64,000 nucleotides of DNA from an uncultured Hyphomonas sp. Lineage in GTDB: Bacteria > Pseudomonadota > Alphaproteobacteria > Caulobacterales > Hyphomonadaceae. The stretch's first letter is position 1, and each line of letters starts with the position of its first letter. Shown one piece after another: positions 7,469-15,456 of this stretch. The notes beneath the pieces are model-generated. The model ran no database searches, was not told where the DNA came from, and worked only from the letters and a program-made list of their open reading frames with translations. The DNA lies in NCBI RefSeq assembly GCF_963678875.1, contig NZ_OY787456.1, positions 682,001 to 746,000 on the forward strand, given 5' to 3'. A program made the translations under genes and the position numbers.

Positions 7469-9883
7469 ATGCCAAAGACCAAGAACCTTCCGGTGTTGCC
7501 GCTTCGGGACATCGTCGTGTTCCCCGACATGGTCGCCCCGCTCTTCGTGGGCCGCGACAAGTCGGTGCGCGCCCTCGAAATGATCGAGGAAGCGGACAAT
7601 GAAATCATGCTGGTGGCCCAGCTGGACGCTGCGATCGACGATCCCGGCTCTGACGACGTGCACGAGACCGGCACGATCGCCACCATCCTCCAGCTGCTGA
7701 AGCTGCCCGACGGCACCGTGAAAGTGCTGGTCGAAGGCAAGACGCGTGCGCGCGTCAATGAGCTGATCGACCGCGGCGACTATTTCGAAGCCGAAGTCGA
7801 AACGCTGGACGAACCCGAAACCGACAATTCCGACGTGCAGGCCCTTATGCGGGCCGTGCAGGAGCAGTTCGAGAATTACGTGAAGCTGAACCGCAAGATC
7901 CCGCCGGAATCGGTGGGCACGATTGCGGCCATGACCGATCCTGGCCGCCTGGCCGACTCGGTGGCGTCGAACCTCTCGGTCAAGCTCTCCGACAAGCAGG
8001 AACTCCTCGAACTCACGGACGTGAAGGAACGCCTCGAAAAGGTCTTCGCGCTCATGGAGAGCGAGATGGGCATGCTGCAGATGGAGCGGAAAATCAAAAA
8101 CCGCGTCAAGCGGCAGATGGAGAAGACCCAGCGCGAGTATTATCTCAACGAGCAGATGAAGGCGATCCAGCGCGAGCTGGGTGAGCAGGGCGAAGGCGGC
8201 GAGCGCGACGAGCTGGCCGAACTGGAAGCCCGCATCAAGGAAACGCCGCTGTCCGAAGAGGCCCGCAACAAGGCCGATGCCGAGATGAAGAAGCTGCGGC
8301 AGATGTCGCCGATGTCGGCGGAATCCACCGTTGTGCGGAACTATCTCGACTGGCTGCTGGCCCTGCCATGGGGCACGCGCAAGGATATCGAGACCGACCT
8401 GGTGAAAGCCGAGGACCAGCTCGATGACGACCATTATGGTCTCGAGAAGGTGAAAGAGCGGATCCTCGAATATCTCGCCGTGCAGAAACGCACCGGCAAG
8501 ATGAAGGGGCCGATCCTCTGCCTCGTCGGCCCTCCGGGTGTCGGTAAGACCTCGCTCGGCCGTTCCATCGCCGAAGCCACGGGACGCGACTTCGTGCGCG
8601 TGTCTCTGGGCGGCGTGCGTGACGAGAGCGAGATCCGCGGCCACCGCCGGACCTATATCGGCTCGATGCCGGGACGCATCATTCAGTCGCTGAAGAAGGT
8701 GAAGTCGGGCAACCCGCTATTCCTTCTGGACGAGATCGACAAGATGGGCATGGACCATCGCGGCGATCCGGCTTCGGCCCTGCTGGAAGTGCTCGATCCG
8801 GAGCAGAACTCGACGTTCAACGATCATTACCTGGAAGTTGACTACGACCTTTCGGACGTGATGTTCGTGACGACGGCGAACTCGCTCAACATGCCCCAGC
8901 CGCTGCTGGACCGTATGGAGATCATCCGCATCGCCGGGTACACGGAAGATGAGAAGCTGGAGATCACCAAGCGCCACCTGATCCCTCAGGTGCGTGAAGA
9001 TCACGGCCTTGGCGAGGGCGAGTTTGTCGTCACCGACCAGGCCATCCGCGACCTTATCCGCTACTACTCCCGTGAAGCCGGGGTCCGTAGCCTGAAGCGC
9101 GAGATTGCGCGTCTGGCCCGCAAGGCCGTGCGCAAGCTGGCGGAGCAGGGCGACGGTGCGACGTTGACCGTGACGCCGGAAAATCTTGGCGAATTCGCAG
9201 GCGTGCGGAAGTTCCGCTATGGCCTTGCCGACGAGACCGATCAGGTGGGCGCCGTCACTGGCCTTGCCTGGACCGAGACGGGCGGCGACCTCCTCACCAT
9301 CGAGGCGGTCAAGATGCCCGGCCGCGGGAACATGAAGGTCACCGGCAATTTGCGCGACGTGATGAAGGAATCGATCCAGGCGGCGAGTTCGCTCGTCCGT
9401 TCCCGGTCGGTGATGCTCGGCATCAAGCCGACGGTCTTCAACACGACGGACATCCACGTCCACGTGCCGGATGGTGCCACACCGAAGGACGGCCCGTCCG
9501 CCGGGATCGCCATGACCACGGCCATCGTCTCGCTGCTGACCGGCAACCCGGTTGACCGCGAAGTGGCGATGACCGGCGAGGTCTCGCTGCGTGGCAAGGT
9601 CCTGCCGATCGGCGGCCTGAAGGAGAAGCTGCTCGCAGCCCTCCGCGGCGGCATCAAGACGGTCCTCATTCCGGAGGAGAACGAGAAGGATCTCGACGAG
9701 ATTCCGGAGAATGTGAAGACAGGCCTGAAGATCGTGCCGGTCTCCGACATCAATGAGGTGCTGGAGATTGCGCTGACCCGGCCGCTGACGCCGATCGAAT
9801 GGTCGGAAGCCGATGAGGCCGCGCTGCACGCATCTCTGTCCGGGCAGGGCAGTGGAACGGGCGACCAGCCCCGCGCGCACTAG
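7469..9883 (+). CDS. lon: ATP-dependent protease La (Lon)
   Basis: Cytoplasmic AAA+ serine protease that degrades misfolded and regulatory proteins. In order: N-terminal LON substrate-binding domain (about 8-200), a coiled linker, an AAA+ module with Walker A GPPGVGKT (354-361) and Walker B LFLLDEID, then the protease domain with the Ser-Lys dyad (Ser677 in PKDGPSAG, Lys720 in GGLKEKL). At 804 residues it is the usual LonA size. The ATG at 7469 has a textbook AGGAGG at 7456-7461. It is monocistronic, bounded by a candidate heat-shock promoter and a strong terminator. Confidence 0.98.
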   Translation: MPKTKNLPVLPLRDIVVFPDMVAPLFVGRDKSVRALEMIEEADNEIMLVAQLDAAIDDPGSDDVHETGTIATILQLLKLPDGTVKVLVEGKTRARVNELIDRGDYFEAEVETLDEPETDNSDVQALMRAVQEQFENYVKLNRKIPPESVGTIAAMTDPGRLADSVASNLSVKLSDKQELLELTDVKERLEKVFALMESEMGMLQMERKIKNRVKRQMEKTQREYYLNEQMKAIQRELGEQGEGGERDELAELEARIKETPLSEEARNKADAEMKKLRQMSPMSAESTVVRNYLDWLLALPWGTRKDIETDLVKAEDQLDDDHYGLEKVKERILEYLAVQKRTGKMKGPILCLVGPPGVGKTSLGRSIAEATGRDFVRVSLGGVRDESEIRGHRRTYIGSMPGRIIQSLKKVKSGNPLFLLDEIDKMGMDHRGDPASALLEVLDPEQNSTFNDHYLEVDYDLSDVMFVTTANSLNMPQPLLDRMEIIRIAGYTEDEKLEITKRHLIPQVREDHGLGEGEFVVTDQAIRDLIRYYSREAGVRSLKREIARLARKAVRKLAEQGDGATLTVTPENLGEFAGVRKFRYGLADETDQVGAVTGLAWTETGGDLLTIEAVKMPGRGNMKVTGNLRDVMKESIQAASSLVRSRSVMLGIKPTVFNTTDIHVHVPDGATPKDGPSAGIAMTTAIVSLLTGNPVDREVAMTGEVSLRGKVLPIGGLKEKLLAALRGGIKTVLIPEENEKDLDEIPENVKTGLKIVPVSDINEVLEIALTRPLTPIEWSEADEAALHASLSGQGSGTGDQPRAH

Positions 9884-9907
9884 CGCCTGAAACGTAAAAA
9901 CACGAGG

Positions 9908-9942
9908 CGGCCGCTTCTTATGGAGCGGCCGTCTTGCTTTTT
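9908..9942 (+). terminator. intrinsic terminator of lon
   Basis: CGGCCGCT (9908-9915) pairs with AGCGGCCG (9924-9931) around an 8-base loop, followed by TCTTGCTTTTT. Confidence 0.85.
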
Positions 9943-9973
9943 GTCCCAAGGCCCGGCATGAACGCCGCCGGAT

Positions 9974-10049
9974 GGGCGGTTAGCTCAGTTGGTAGAGCAT
10001 CTCGTTTACACCGAGAGGGTCAGCGGTTCGAGCCCGTTACCGCCCACCA
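9974..10049 (+). tRNA. tRNA-Val (anticodon UAC)
   Basis: A 76-base cloverleaf with encoded CCA. The acceptor arms are GGGCGGT (9974-9980) and ACCGCCC (10039-10045), the D stem is GCTC/GAGC, and the anticodon stem TCTCG/CGAGA holds loop TTTACAC, giving anticodon TAC (valine, GUN codons). The T arm has loop TTCGAGC, with one G-T pair in its stem. It lies just after the lon terminator. Confidence 0.96.
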
Positions 10050-10076
10050 TCTTCATCCAGCGAGCCTGCGGCGTAC

Positions 10077-10097
10077 AAATCGATCAAGGACCGATTT
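10077..10097. repeat. hairpin related to the one at 1771-1795
   Basis: AAATCGATC (10077-10085) pairs with GACCGATTT (10089-10097) with one mismatch around loop AAG. Size, three-base loop and the GACCGATT arm match the hairpin at 1771-1795. It sits between tRNA-Val and the 3' end of the ScfR/RamB gene. Confidence 0.4.
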
Positions 10098-10181
10098 GAG
10101 GGCCAGAATGCGCGCAGCGCAAACCCAGCGCCTCGCCTTTGCGTGACTTGGCGCGGTTTTAGCCGTCCTGCGCGGAGGGAG

Positions 10182-11621
10182 TCAGTTGTCCTCGAAGCGG
10201 AAAACGGAGACGCCTCGCGAGCGTGCGTCGAAGACAAGTTTCTTGTCGAGAGGGGCGTGCGCCCTTGATGGGCAGTTTTGCCGGTCGCACATGTAGCAGT
10301 TCACGCCGATGGGCGTGGCGGGGACGGATTCCAGTTTCATGGTCTGGGCGTAGATCAGCCTCGGCGCGTAGGCGATATCGCAGCCAAGGCCGATCGCGTA
10401 TTTGGTTGGAGGACGATCAAAGGCACCCTCTGACCGCGACATGGTGCGTGCGATGGAGAAATAGGTGGTATTGTCCGGCATCTGGATGATTTGCGTGCGT
10501 ACCTGGTCCGGAGTGGCGAAGCAGTCGTGAATGTTCCACAGCGGACAGGCGCCGCCGAATTTGGAGAAGTGGAATCTGCCGGCACTAAACCGCTTCGATA
10601 CGTTGCCGGCGCTGTCCATGCGAACAAAGAAGAACGGGATACCGCGAGCTTCGGGCTTCTGAAGTGTGGTCAGCCGGTGCGCAACCTGCTCGAAGCTGGC
10701 GCCGAAGCGATGGCTCAGCATTTCGATGTCGTACTTGGTGGACTCGCTTTCTGTCAGGAAACGGGAGTAGGGCAGAAGAAGTGCGGCTGCAAAATAGTTG
10801 GCGAGACTGACGCTCGCCAGGTTGCGGGCGCTACGATCCGGAAGATTGGCTTTCTCCACATGATCGGCGATCAGGTCCGAATATTCCAGCAAAGCGATCT
10901 GAACGGCGAGCTGAAACCTTCGTCCGGATTGGTGCAGCAATTCCGACAGGTCGATCCGGCGGTGGTGGCGGTCGAAGTAGCGGAGCTGGTTGGGCATCAC
11001 ATGTGCGGGGACGATGCGAACCTGATAGCTATGCCGCTTCTTCAATCTGTCCGTAAGGGCTGTATGAGGCTCGTCCGTACTCAGAAAGAGTTCAGCGGAG
11101 AGGGCCTCGGCAGCTTCATCGATTTCAGGGAAGAAGTTGCGGCTCTCATGGAAATATTCGCGTACGGAGTCGACGCTGCGGTCTGTCTGTTCCAGGACTT
11201 CGACTTTCTCCCGGTCCACCATCGGGTTGGCGTCCGAATATAGCCGCATGGTCATTTCCCGGTGCCGGGAATACAGGCGCAGGAAGGCCCGCGCGATGTC
11301 CGGATTGGCATTGACGACGTCTTCGGCATCGTTCTTTCCAAGCGGTCCTGCTTCGAACACGGGGTCGCGAAGCGCCTCCATAAGCTCGGAGGCCAGCCGG
11401 GCGTCCCCGGCGCCGCCGACATCGCTCATGTCGAAATCATAAACCTGCGCCAGAGACACCAGAAGCTTCGCGCTGACCGGTCTCTGATTGCTTTCGATCA
11501 GGTTGATGTAACTGGCCGATACTTCGAGGTCTTCAGCCATCTGGGCCTGCGTGAGGCCAAGCGTGCGCCGGAGCCGACGTAGCTTGGCTCCGATGAGAAG
11601 CTTTTCTTTCCTCTGGCCCAT
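10182..11621 (-). CDS. ScfR/RamB-type XRE regulator of short-chain acyl and acetate metabolism
   Basis: DNA-binding regulator. The N-terminal helix-turn-helix (about residues 10-65) contains the XRE signature GLTQAQMAEDLEVSASYINLIE. It is followed by an ImmA/IrrE-like region, including the segment LASVSLANYFAAALLLPY, and a Cys-rich C-terminal domain (CYMCDRQNCPSRAH) typical of the short-chain fatty acyl regulator family. RamB of Corynebacterium, a relative, controls aceA and aceB. Here the gene is divergent from aceB-aceA across an AT-rich control region, so control of the glyoxylate shunt and autoregulation are strong inferences. The ATG at 11621 has GGAG at suitable spacing. Length 479 is typical. 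Confidence 0.88.
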   Translation of the reverse strand: MGQRKEKLLIGAKLRRLRRTLGLTQAQMAEDLEVSASYINLIESNQRPVSAKLLVSLAQVYDFDMSDVGGAGDARLASELMEALRDPVFEAGPLGKNDAEDVVNANPDIARAFLRLYSRHREMTMRLYSDANPMVDREKVEVLEQTDRSVDSVREYFHESRNFFPEIDEAAEALSAELFLSTDEPHTALTDRLKKRHSYQVRIVPAHVMPNQLRYFDRHHRRIDLSELLHQSGRRFQLAVQIALLEYSDLIADHVEKANLPDRSARNLASVSLANYFAAALLLPYSRFLTESESTKYDIEMLSHRFGASFEQVAHRLTTLQKPEARGIPFFFVRMDSAGNVSKRFSAGRFHFSKFGGACPLWNIHDCFATPDQVRTQIIQMPDNTTYFSIARTMSRSEGAFDRPPTKYAIGLGCDIAYAPRLIYAQTMKLESVPATPIGVNCYMCDRQNCPSRAHAPLDKKLVFDARSRGVSVFRFEDN

Positions 11622-11636
11622 CCGGTGCTCCGCCGA

Positions 11637-11653
11637 TTTACAAAATTTACAAA
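11637..11653. promoter_or_regulatory. tandem TTTACAAA sites beside the ScfR/RamB start
   Basis: TTTACAAA occurs at 11637-11644 and again at 11646-11653, a 9-bp period, starting 16 bases upstream of the regulator's start codon. The element resembles the TTTGCAAA half-site described for RamB. It is a probable autoregulatory operator, inferred from position and similarity only. Confidence 0.5.
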
Positions 11654-11663
11654 TGAAATGAGA

Positions 11664-11681
11664 TTTACATTACATTGTAAA
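11664..11681. promoter_or_regulatory. inverted repeat TTTACA-N6-TGTAAA in the ace control region
   Basis: TTTACA (11664-11669) and TGTAAA (11676-11681) form a perfect dyad with a 6-base spacer, in the AT-rich 11622-11774 region between the regulator and aceB. A further TATGTAAAT lies near 11727-11735, closer to aceB. These are probable binding sites of the divergent regulator. Confidence 0.5.
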
Positions 11682-11774
11682 CATAAAAACCCAATAGAAA
11701 CAATTAAATACTCGAAATTCTGATGTTATGTAAATAGTGTAGTGTCAATTCTGGTTAAATCGAAGAGGCACACA

Positions 11775-13412
11775 ATGACGATCGCCGCAGCGTTGGAAAA
11801 GGCTCCCCTGGAGGCCGGGCATGTTGAAATCCGGAAGCAGGTAGAGGGCATCGATCGCGTCCTGACGGAAGGGGCTCTGGAGTTCCTGGTTCGTCTTGAA
11901 CGCCGCTTTGGTGCCAAGCGCAGAGAACTGCTGACGGCGCGCCAGGCGCGTCAGGCGCGGTTCGATGCCGGCGAGCTTCCGGACTTCCTGCCAGAAACCA
12001 AAACGGTTCGCGACAGGGCCTGGGAAGTTGATCCCATTCCGGCCGTTTTGCGTGACCGCCGGGTTGAGATCACCGGGCCGGTCGACCGGAAAATGATGAT
12101 CAATGCGCTGAACTCCGGTGCGAAGATGTTCATGGCCGACTTTGAGGACGCGTCTTCGCCGACCTTCGCCAACATGATCGATGGCCAGGTGAACATGCAG
12201 GACTATGCCCGCAACCAGCTCGCCTATACCGATGCAAAGTCAGGCAAATCCTACGCGCTGGGCGAAGAGACAGCGGTGATGATTGTGCGCCCACGCGGCT
12301 GGCACATGGAAGAGGCCCACCTTCTTGTCGATGGCCAGCCGATCTCCGCGAGCCTGTTCGATTTCGGTCTTCACATCTTCCACAATGGCGAGAAGCTGCA
12401 CGAAGCAGGCCTGGGGCCTTTCTACTACCTGCCGAAGATGGAAAGCCATCTGGAGGCCCGTCTGTGGGATGAGGTTTTCGAGTTCGCCCAGAAGGCGCTC
12501 GGCATCCCGGTCGGTTCCATCAAGGTGACGGTGCTGATCGAGACGCTTCCGGCTGCTTTCGAGATGGACGAGATTCTGTATGAGCTGCGCCGCCATGCAG
12601 CCGGTCTCAACTGCGGACGCTGGGATTACATCTTCTCCTATATCAAGACGCTCCGGAACCAGGCCAGCTTTGTCCTGCCGGACAGGGCGCAGGTCGGGAT
12701 GGATCGTGCCTTCCTGAATGCCTATTCGCTGCTGCTGATCAAGACCTGTCACAACCGCCGGGCCCACGCGATGGGCGGCATGGCAGCGCAGATCCCGGTC
12801 AAGAATGACGAGGCGGCTAACGCGGCAGCCTTCGACAAGGTTCGCGCGGACAAACTGCGCGAAGTGAAGGCCGGCCATGATGGCACCTGGGTCGCTCACC
12901 CGGCGCTCGTGCCGGTGGCGATGGAAGTGTTCGACAAGCACATGCCTGCCTGCAACCAGGTGCTCAGCCAGCGTTCGTTCCCGCCGATCCGGCGTGAAGA
13001 CCTTCTAAAGCCGCACACGGGAGATATCACCGAAGCGGGTATCCGTACCAATGTATCCGTGGGGATCGAGTATACGGCTGCCTGGCTCAATGGCCGCGGG
13101 GCAGTGCCGATCCACAACCTCATGGAGGACGCGGCGACGGCTGAAATTTCCCGCAGCCAGATCTGGCAATGGCTCCATCACAAGGCCGACGTGGTTGCGG
13201 CTGACGGCGCGGCGCGGACATTCAGTCAGGACTGGTTCCGCGACATCCTCGCCGAGGAGCTCGCCGCCATCCGCGAAGCCATTGGCACGGAAGCCTATGA
13301 GCAGGGTCGCTACGAACTCGCTGCAAAAATCTTCACTGACACCGCTACCGGTGAAGACCTGCCGGATTTCTTGACCCTGCCCGCCTACGAAGCGTTGCGC
13401 CAATTCGACTAA
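11775..13412 (+). CDS. aceB: malate synthase A
   Basis: Condenses glyoxylate with acetyl-CoA to give malate, the second step of the glyoxylate shunt. Conserved segments of the type A enzyme are present: FMADFEDASSPTF, IVRPRGWHMEE, YLPKMESHLEAR, and the signature AGLNCGRWDYIFSYIKT with the acid-base region. About 545 residues, as expected. I chose the ATG at 11775 because AAGAGG lies 6 bases upstream. A GTG at 11742 would add 11 residues without a better ribosome site. It is followed by aceA after 42 bases, evidently as an operon. Confidence 0.95.
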   Translation: MTIAAALEKAPLEAGHVEIRKQVEGIDRVLTEGALEFLVRLERRFGAKRRELLTARQARQARFDAGELPDFLPETKTVRDRAWEVDPIPAVLRDRRVEITGPVDRKMMINALNSGAKMFMADFEDASSPTFANMIDGQVNMQDYARNQLAYTDAKSGKSYALGEETAVMIVRPRGWHMEEAHLLVDGQPISASLFDFGLHIFHNGEKLHEAGLGPFYYLPKMESHLEARLWDEVFEFAQKALGIPVGSIKVTVLIETLPAAFEMDEILYELRRHAAGLNCGRWDYIFSYIKTLRNQASFVLPDRAQVGMDRAFLNAYSLLLIKTCHNRRAHAMGGMAAQIPVKNDEAANAAAFDKVRADKLREVKAGHDGTWVAHPALVPVAMEVFDKHMPACNQVLSQRSFPPIRREDLLKPHTGDITEAGIRTNVSVGIEYTAAWLNGRGAVPIHNLMEDAATAEISRSQIWQWLHHKADVVAADGAARTFSQDWFRDILAEELAAIREAIGTEAYEQGRYELAAKIFTDTATGEDLPDFLTLPAYEALRQFD

Positions 13413-13454
13413 CCCTCCCGACACAGACACAACCCATTCCCAAGGAGACTCACT

Positions 13455-15077
13455 ATGTCCAATCGCCCGACTTATGCTGAGCTGCGTGCAGAAGCACTCA
13501 AGCGCTATCCGGATGGCGTCACGCCCGCCGGGATCAGTGTGGATGACATCGTCCAACTGAAGGTCCAGAACACCTATTCGACCCATCTCGATGTCGCCCG
13601 CGAAATGGCAGGCATCATGCGTGCCGACATGGCGGCCTATGATGCCGACCACTCGAAGTTCACCCAGTCTCTGGGCTGCTGGTCAGGTTTTCATGCGCAG
13701 CAGATGATCAAGTCCGTCAAGCGGATGCGCGGAACGGCGAAAGGCACTTATGTCTATCTGTCAGGCTGGATGGTTGCCGGCCTGCGCAACACCTGGGGCC
13801 ACCTGCCGGACCAGTCGATGCATGAGAAGACCGCTGTCGCAGACCTGATCGAGGAGATCTACGTGTCCCTCCGCCAGGCTGACGAAGTGGCGCTGAACGA
13901 CCTCTTCCGTGAGCTGAAAGCTGCACGTGAATCGGGTGCGAGCCAGGATGCCCTCGACGAGATCATCTACCGGATCGACACGTTCGAAACCCACGTCGTT
14001 CCGATCATCGCCGATATCGATGCTGGCTTCGGCAACGAGCACGCCACCTATCTGCTTGCCAAGGAACTGATCAAGGCGGGCGCCTGCTGCCTGCAGATCG
14101 AGAACCAGGTGTCTGACGCCAAGCAGTGTGGCCACCAGGATGGTAAGGTCACCGTGCCGCGTGAGGACTTCATTGAAAAGCTGCGCGCTTGCCGTCTGGC
14201 CTTCGAGGAACTCGGTGTGAACGATGGCGTCATCGTTGCCCGTACAGACAGCCTCGGCGCTGGCCTGACGCAGAAAGTGCCAGTGTCCCAAGGCCCTGGT
14301 GACCTCGCTTCAGACTACATCAAATGGCTGGAAACCGAAGAAATCACCGACGCCAACCCGCTCAAGGATGGCGAGATGGCGCTTCAGAAAGACGGCAAGC
14401 TGGTGAAGCCGGTCCGCCTTCCGAACGGTCTCTATCGCTTCCGCGAAGGCACCGGGACGGACCGTGTTGTCGAGGACTGCATTGCCAACCTGACCGTCGG
14501 AGGCGCCGACCTGCTCTGGATCGAAACGGACACGCCAAATGTGGACGTAATCGCTGCAATGGTGAACCGCATCAAGGAAGTCGTTCCGAATGCCAAGCTC
14601 ACCTACAATAACAGCCCGAGCTTCAACTGGACCCTGAACCTGCGCAAGCAGGTGCGGGCAGACTGGATCTCCGCCGGCAAGATTTCCGAAGGCGAGTATC
14701 CTGAAGCGGAACTTATGTCTGCGCGCTTTGACGAGACGGATCTTGGCCGCGAAGCCGATGCACGCCTCCAGCGTTTCCAGTACGACATCAGCGAACGCGC
14801 CGGTGTGTTCCACAACCTGATCACGCTGCCGACCTTCCACATGACGGCCTTCGCCATGGATGAACTGTCGAAAGGCTACTTCGGCGAGAACAAGATGGCG
14901 GCTTATGTCCAGACCATCCAGCGCCGTGAAATCCGCAATGGTGTTTCCGCTGTGAAGCACCAGCACGAAGTCGGTTCAGACCTTGGCGACACGTTCAAGG
15001 AAATGGTCGCCGGCGAACGCGCCCTGAAGGCGGGCGGCGTGCACAACACCATGAACCAGTTCGAAAACGTAGACTGA
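13455..15077 (+). CDS. aceA: isocitrate lyase
   Basis: Cleaves isocitrate to glyoxylate and succinate, the first step of the glyoxylate shunt. The catalytic loop reads KQCGHQDGK rather than the KKCGH of the shorter E. coli enzyme. With a length of 540 residues this places it in the longer Pseudomonas-like isocitrate lyase group. Other conserved pieces are PIIADIDAGFGN, VARTDS and LTYNNSPSFNW. The ATG at 13455 follows AAGGAGA. It is cotranscribed with aceB and ends at a strong terminator. Confidence 0.95.
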   Translation: MSNRPTYAELRAEALKRYPDGVTPAGISVDDIVQLKVQNTYSTHLDVAREMAGIMRADMAAYDADHSKFTQSLGCWSGFHAQQMIKSVKRMRGTAKGTYVYLSGWMVAGLRNTWGHLPDQSMHEKTAVADLIEEIYVSLRQADEVALNDLFRELKAARESGASQDALDEIIYRIDTFETHVVPIIADIDAGFGNEHATYLLAKELIKAGACCLQIENQVSDAKQCGHQDGKVTVPREDFIEKLRACRLAFEELGVNDGVIVARTDSLGAGLTQKVPVSQGPGDLASDYIKWLETEEITDANPLKDGEMALQKDGKLVKPVRLPNGLYRFREGTGTDRVVEDCIANLTVGGADLLWIETDTPNVDVIAAMVNRIKEVVPNAKLTYNNSPSFNWTLNLRKQVRADWISAGKISEGEYPEAELMSARFDETDLGREADARLQRFQYDISERAGVFHNLITLPTFHMTAFAMDELSKGYFGENKMAAYVQTIQRREIRNGVSAVKHQHEVGSDLGDTFKEMVAGERALKAGGVHNTMNQFENVD

Positions 15078-15096
15078 TATTAATCGTATCCTTGTT

Positions 15097-15122
15097 GAAG
15101 CCCGGCCTCAGAGCCGGGCTTC
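15097..15122 (+). terminator. terminator of aceB-aceA
   Basis: GAAGCCCGGC (15097-15106) pairs perfectly with GCCGGGCTTC (15113-15122) around a 6-base loop. The downstream T-run is short. Confidence 0.8.
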
Positions 15123-15456
15123 ATACTTTGTTCCTGGTCGGAATTGTCAGCCTCATCCGGCGTGAAGGGACGGGGCTGTTCTGAAGACGGGCGCCGGCAC
15201 GCAAAAAGTACCTTTCCATGATCAAATCGTCGCCCGCGACTATGGGCCCAGGCGGCCGATCACTGTCGTCGAACCGGGTGCTACCTTGGGCCAACCTCGC
15301 CGTTAATTGATCCGCGCTTGGCGGGCACCCGGCCCCAACTCGCTGTCAACAGGCCGAATTGAAAGCAGGTGCGACAAATTCAAAACGCGTGTTGCAAATG
15401 AGAATGACTTGCACTAACAGCCCCATTTGGTGATCTGGTTATGCGGGAGAGCGGTC
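15123..15456. other. 334-base leader and promoter region of the siderophore receptor operon
   Basis: No gene seen. It holds a long-range inverted repeat, CCGGGTGC (15274-15281) with GCACCCGG (15325-15332), and the candidate iron box at 15393-15413. No cobalamin-riboswitch core was found. Confidence 0.5.
15393..15413. promoter_or_regulatory. candidate Fur-type iron box before the TonB receptor
   Basis: A partly palindromic stretch flanked by TGCAA and TTGCA with core ATGAGAATGAC, resembling Fur boxes built on GATAAT/ATGAGAAT repeats. It ends 43 bases before the chosen receptor start. The placement before an iron-uptake operon supports the reading. The exact regulator could instead be another iron sensor such as RirA. 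Confidence 0.45.

Noticed and set aside
8717..9949. Minus-strand frame of 410 codons
   Set aside because: Antisense to lon, with shadow composition.
15123..15456. Possible cobalamin or other riboswitch before the TonB receptor
   Set aside because: No conserved B12-box or other known aptamer core was found; the region is better explained as leader and iron box.
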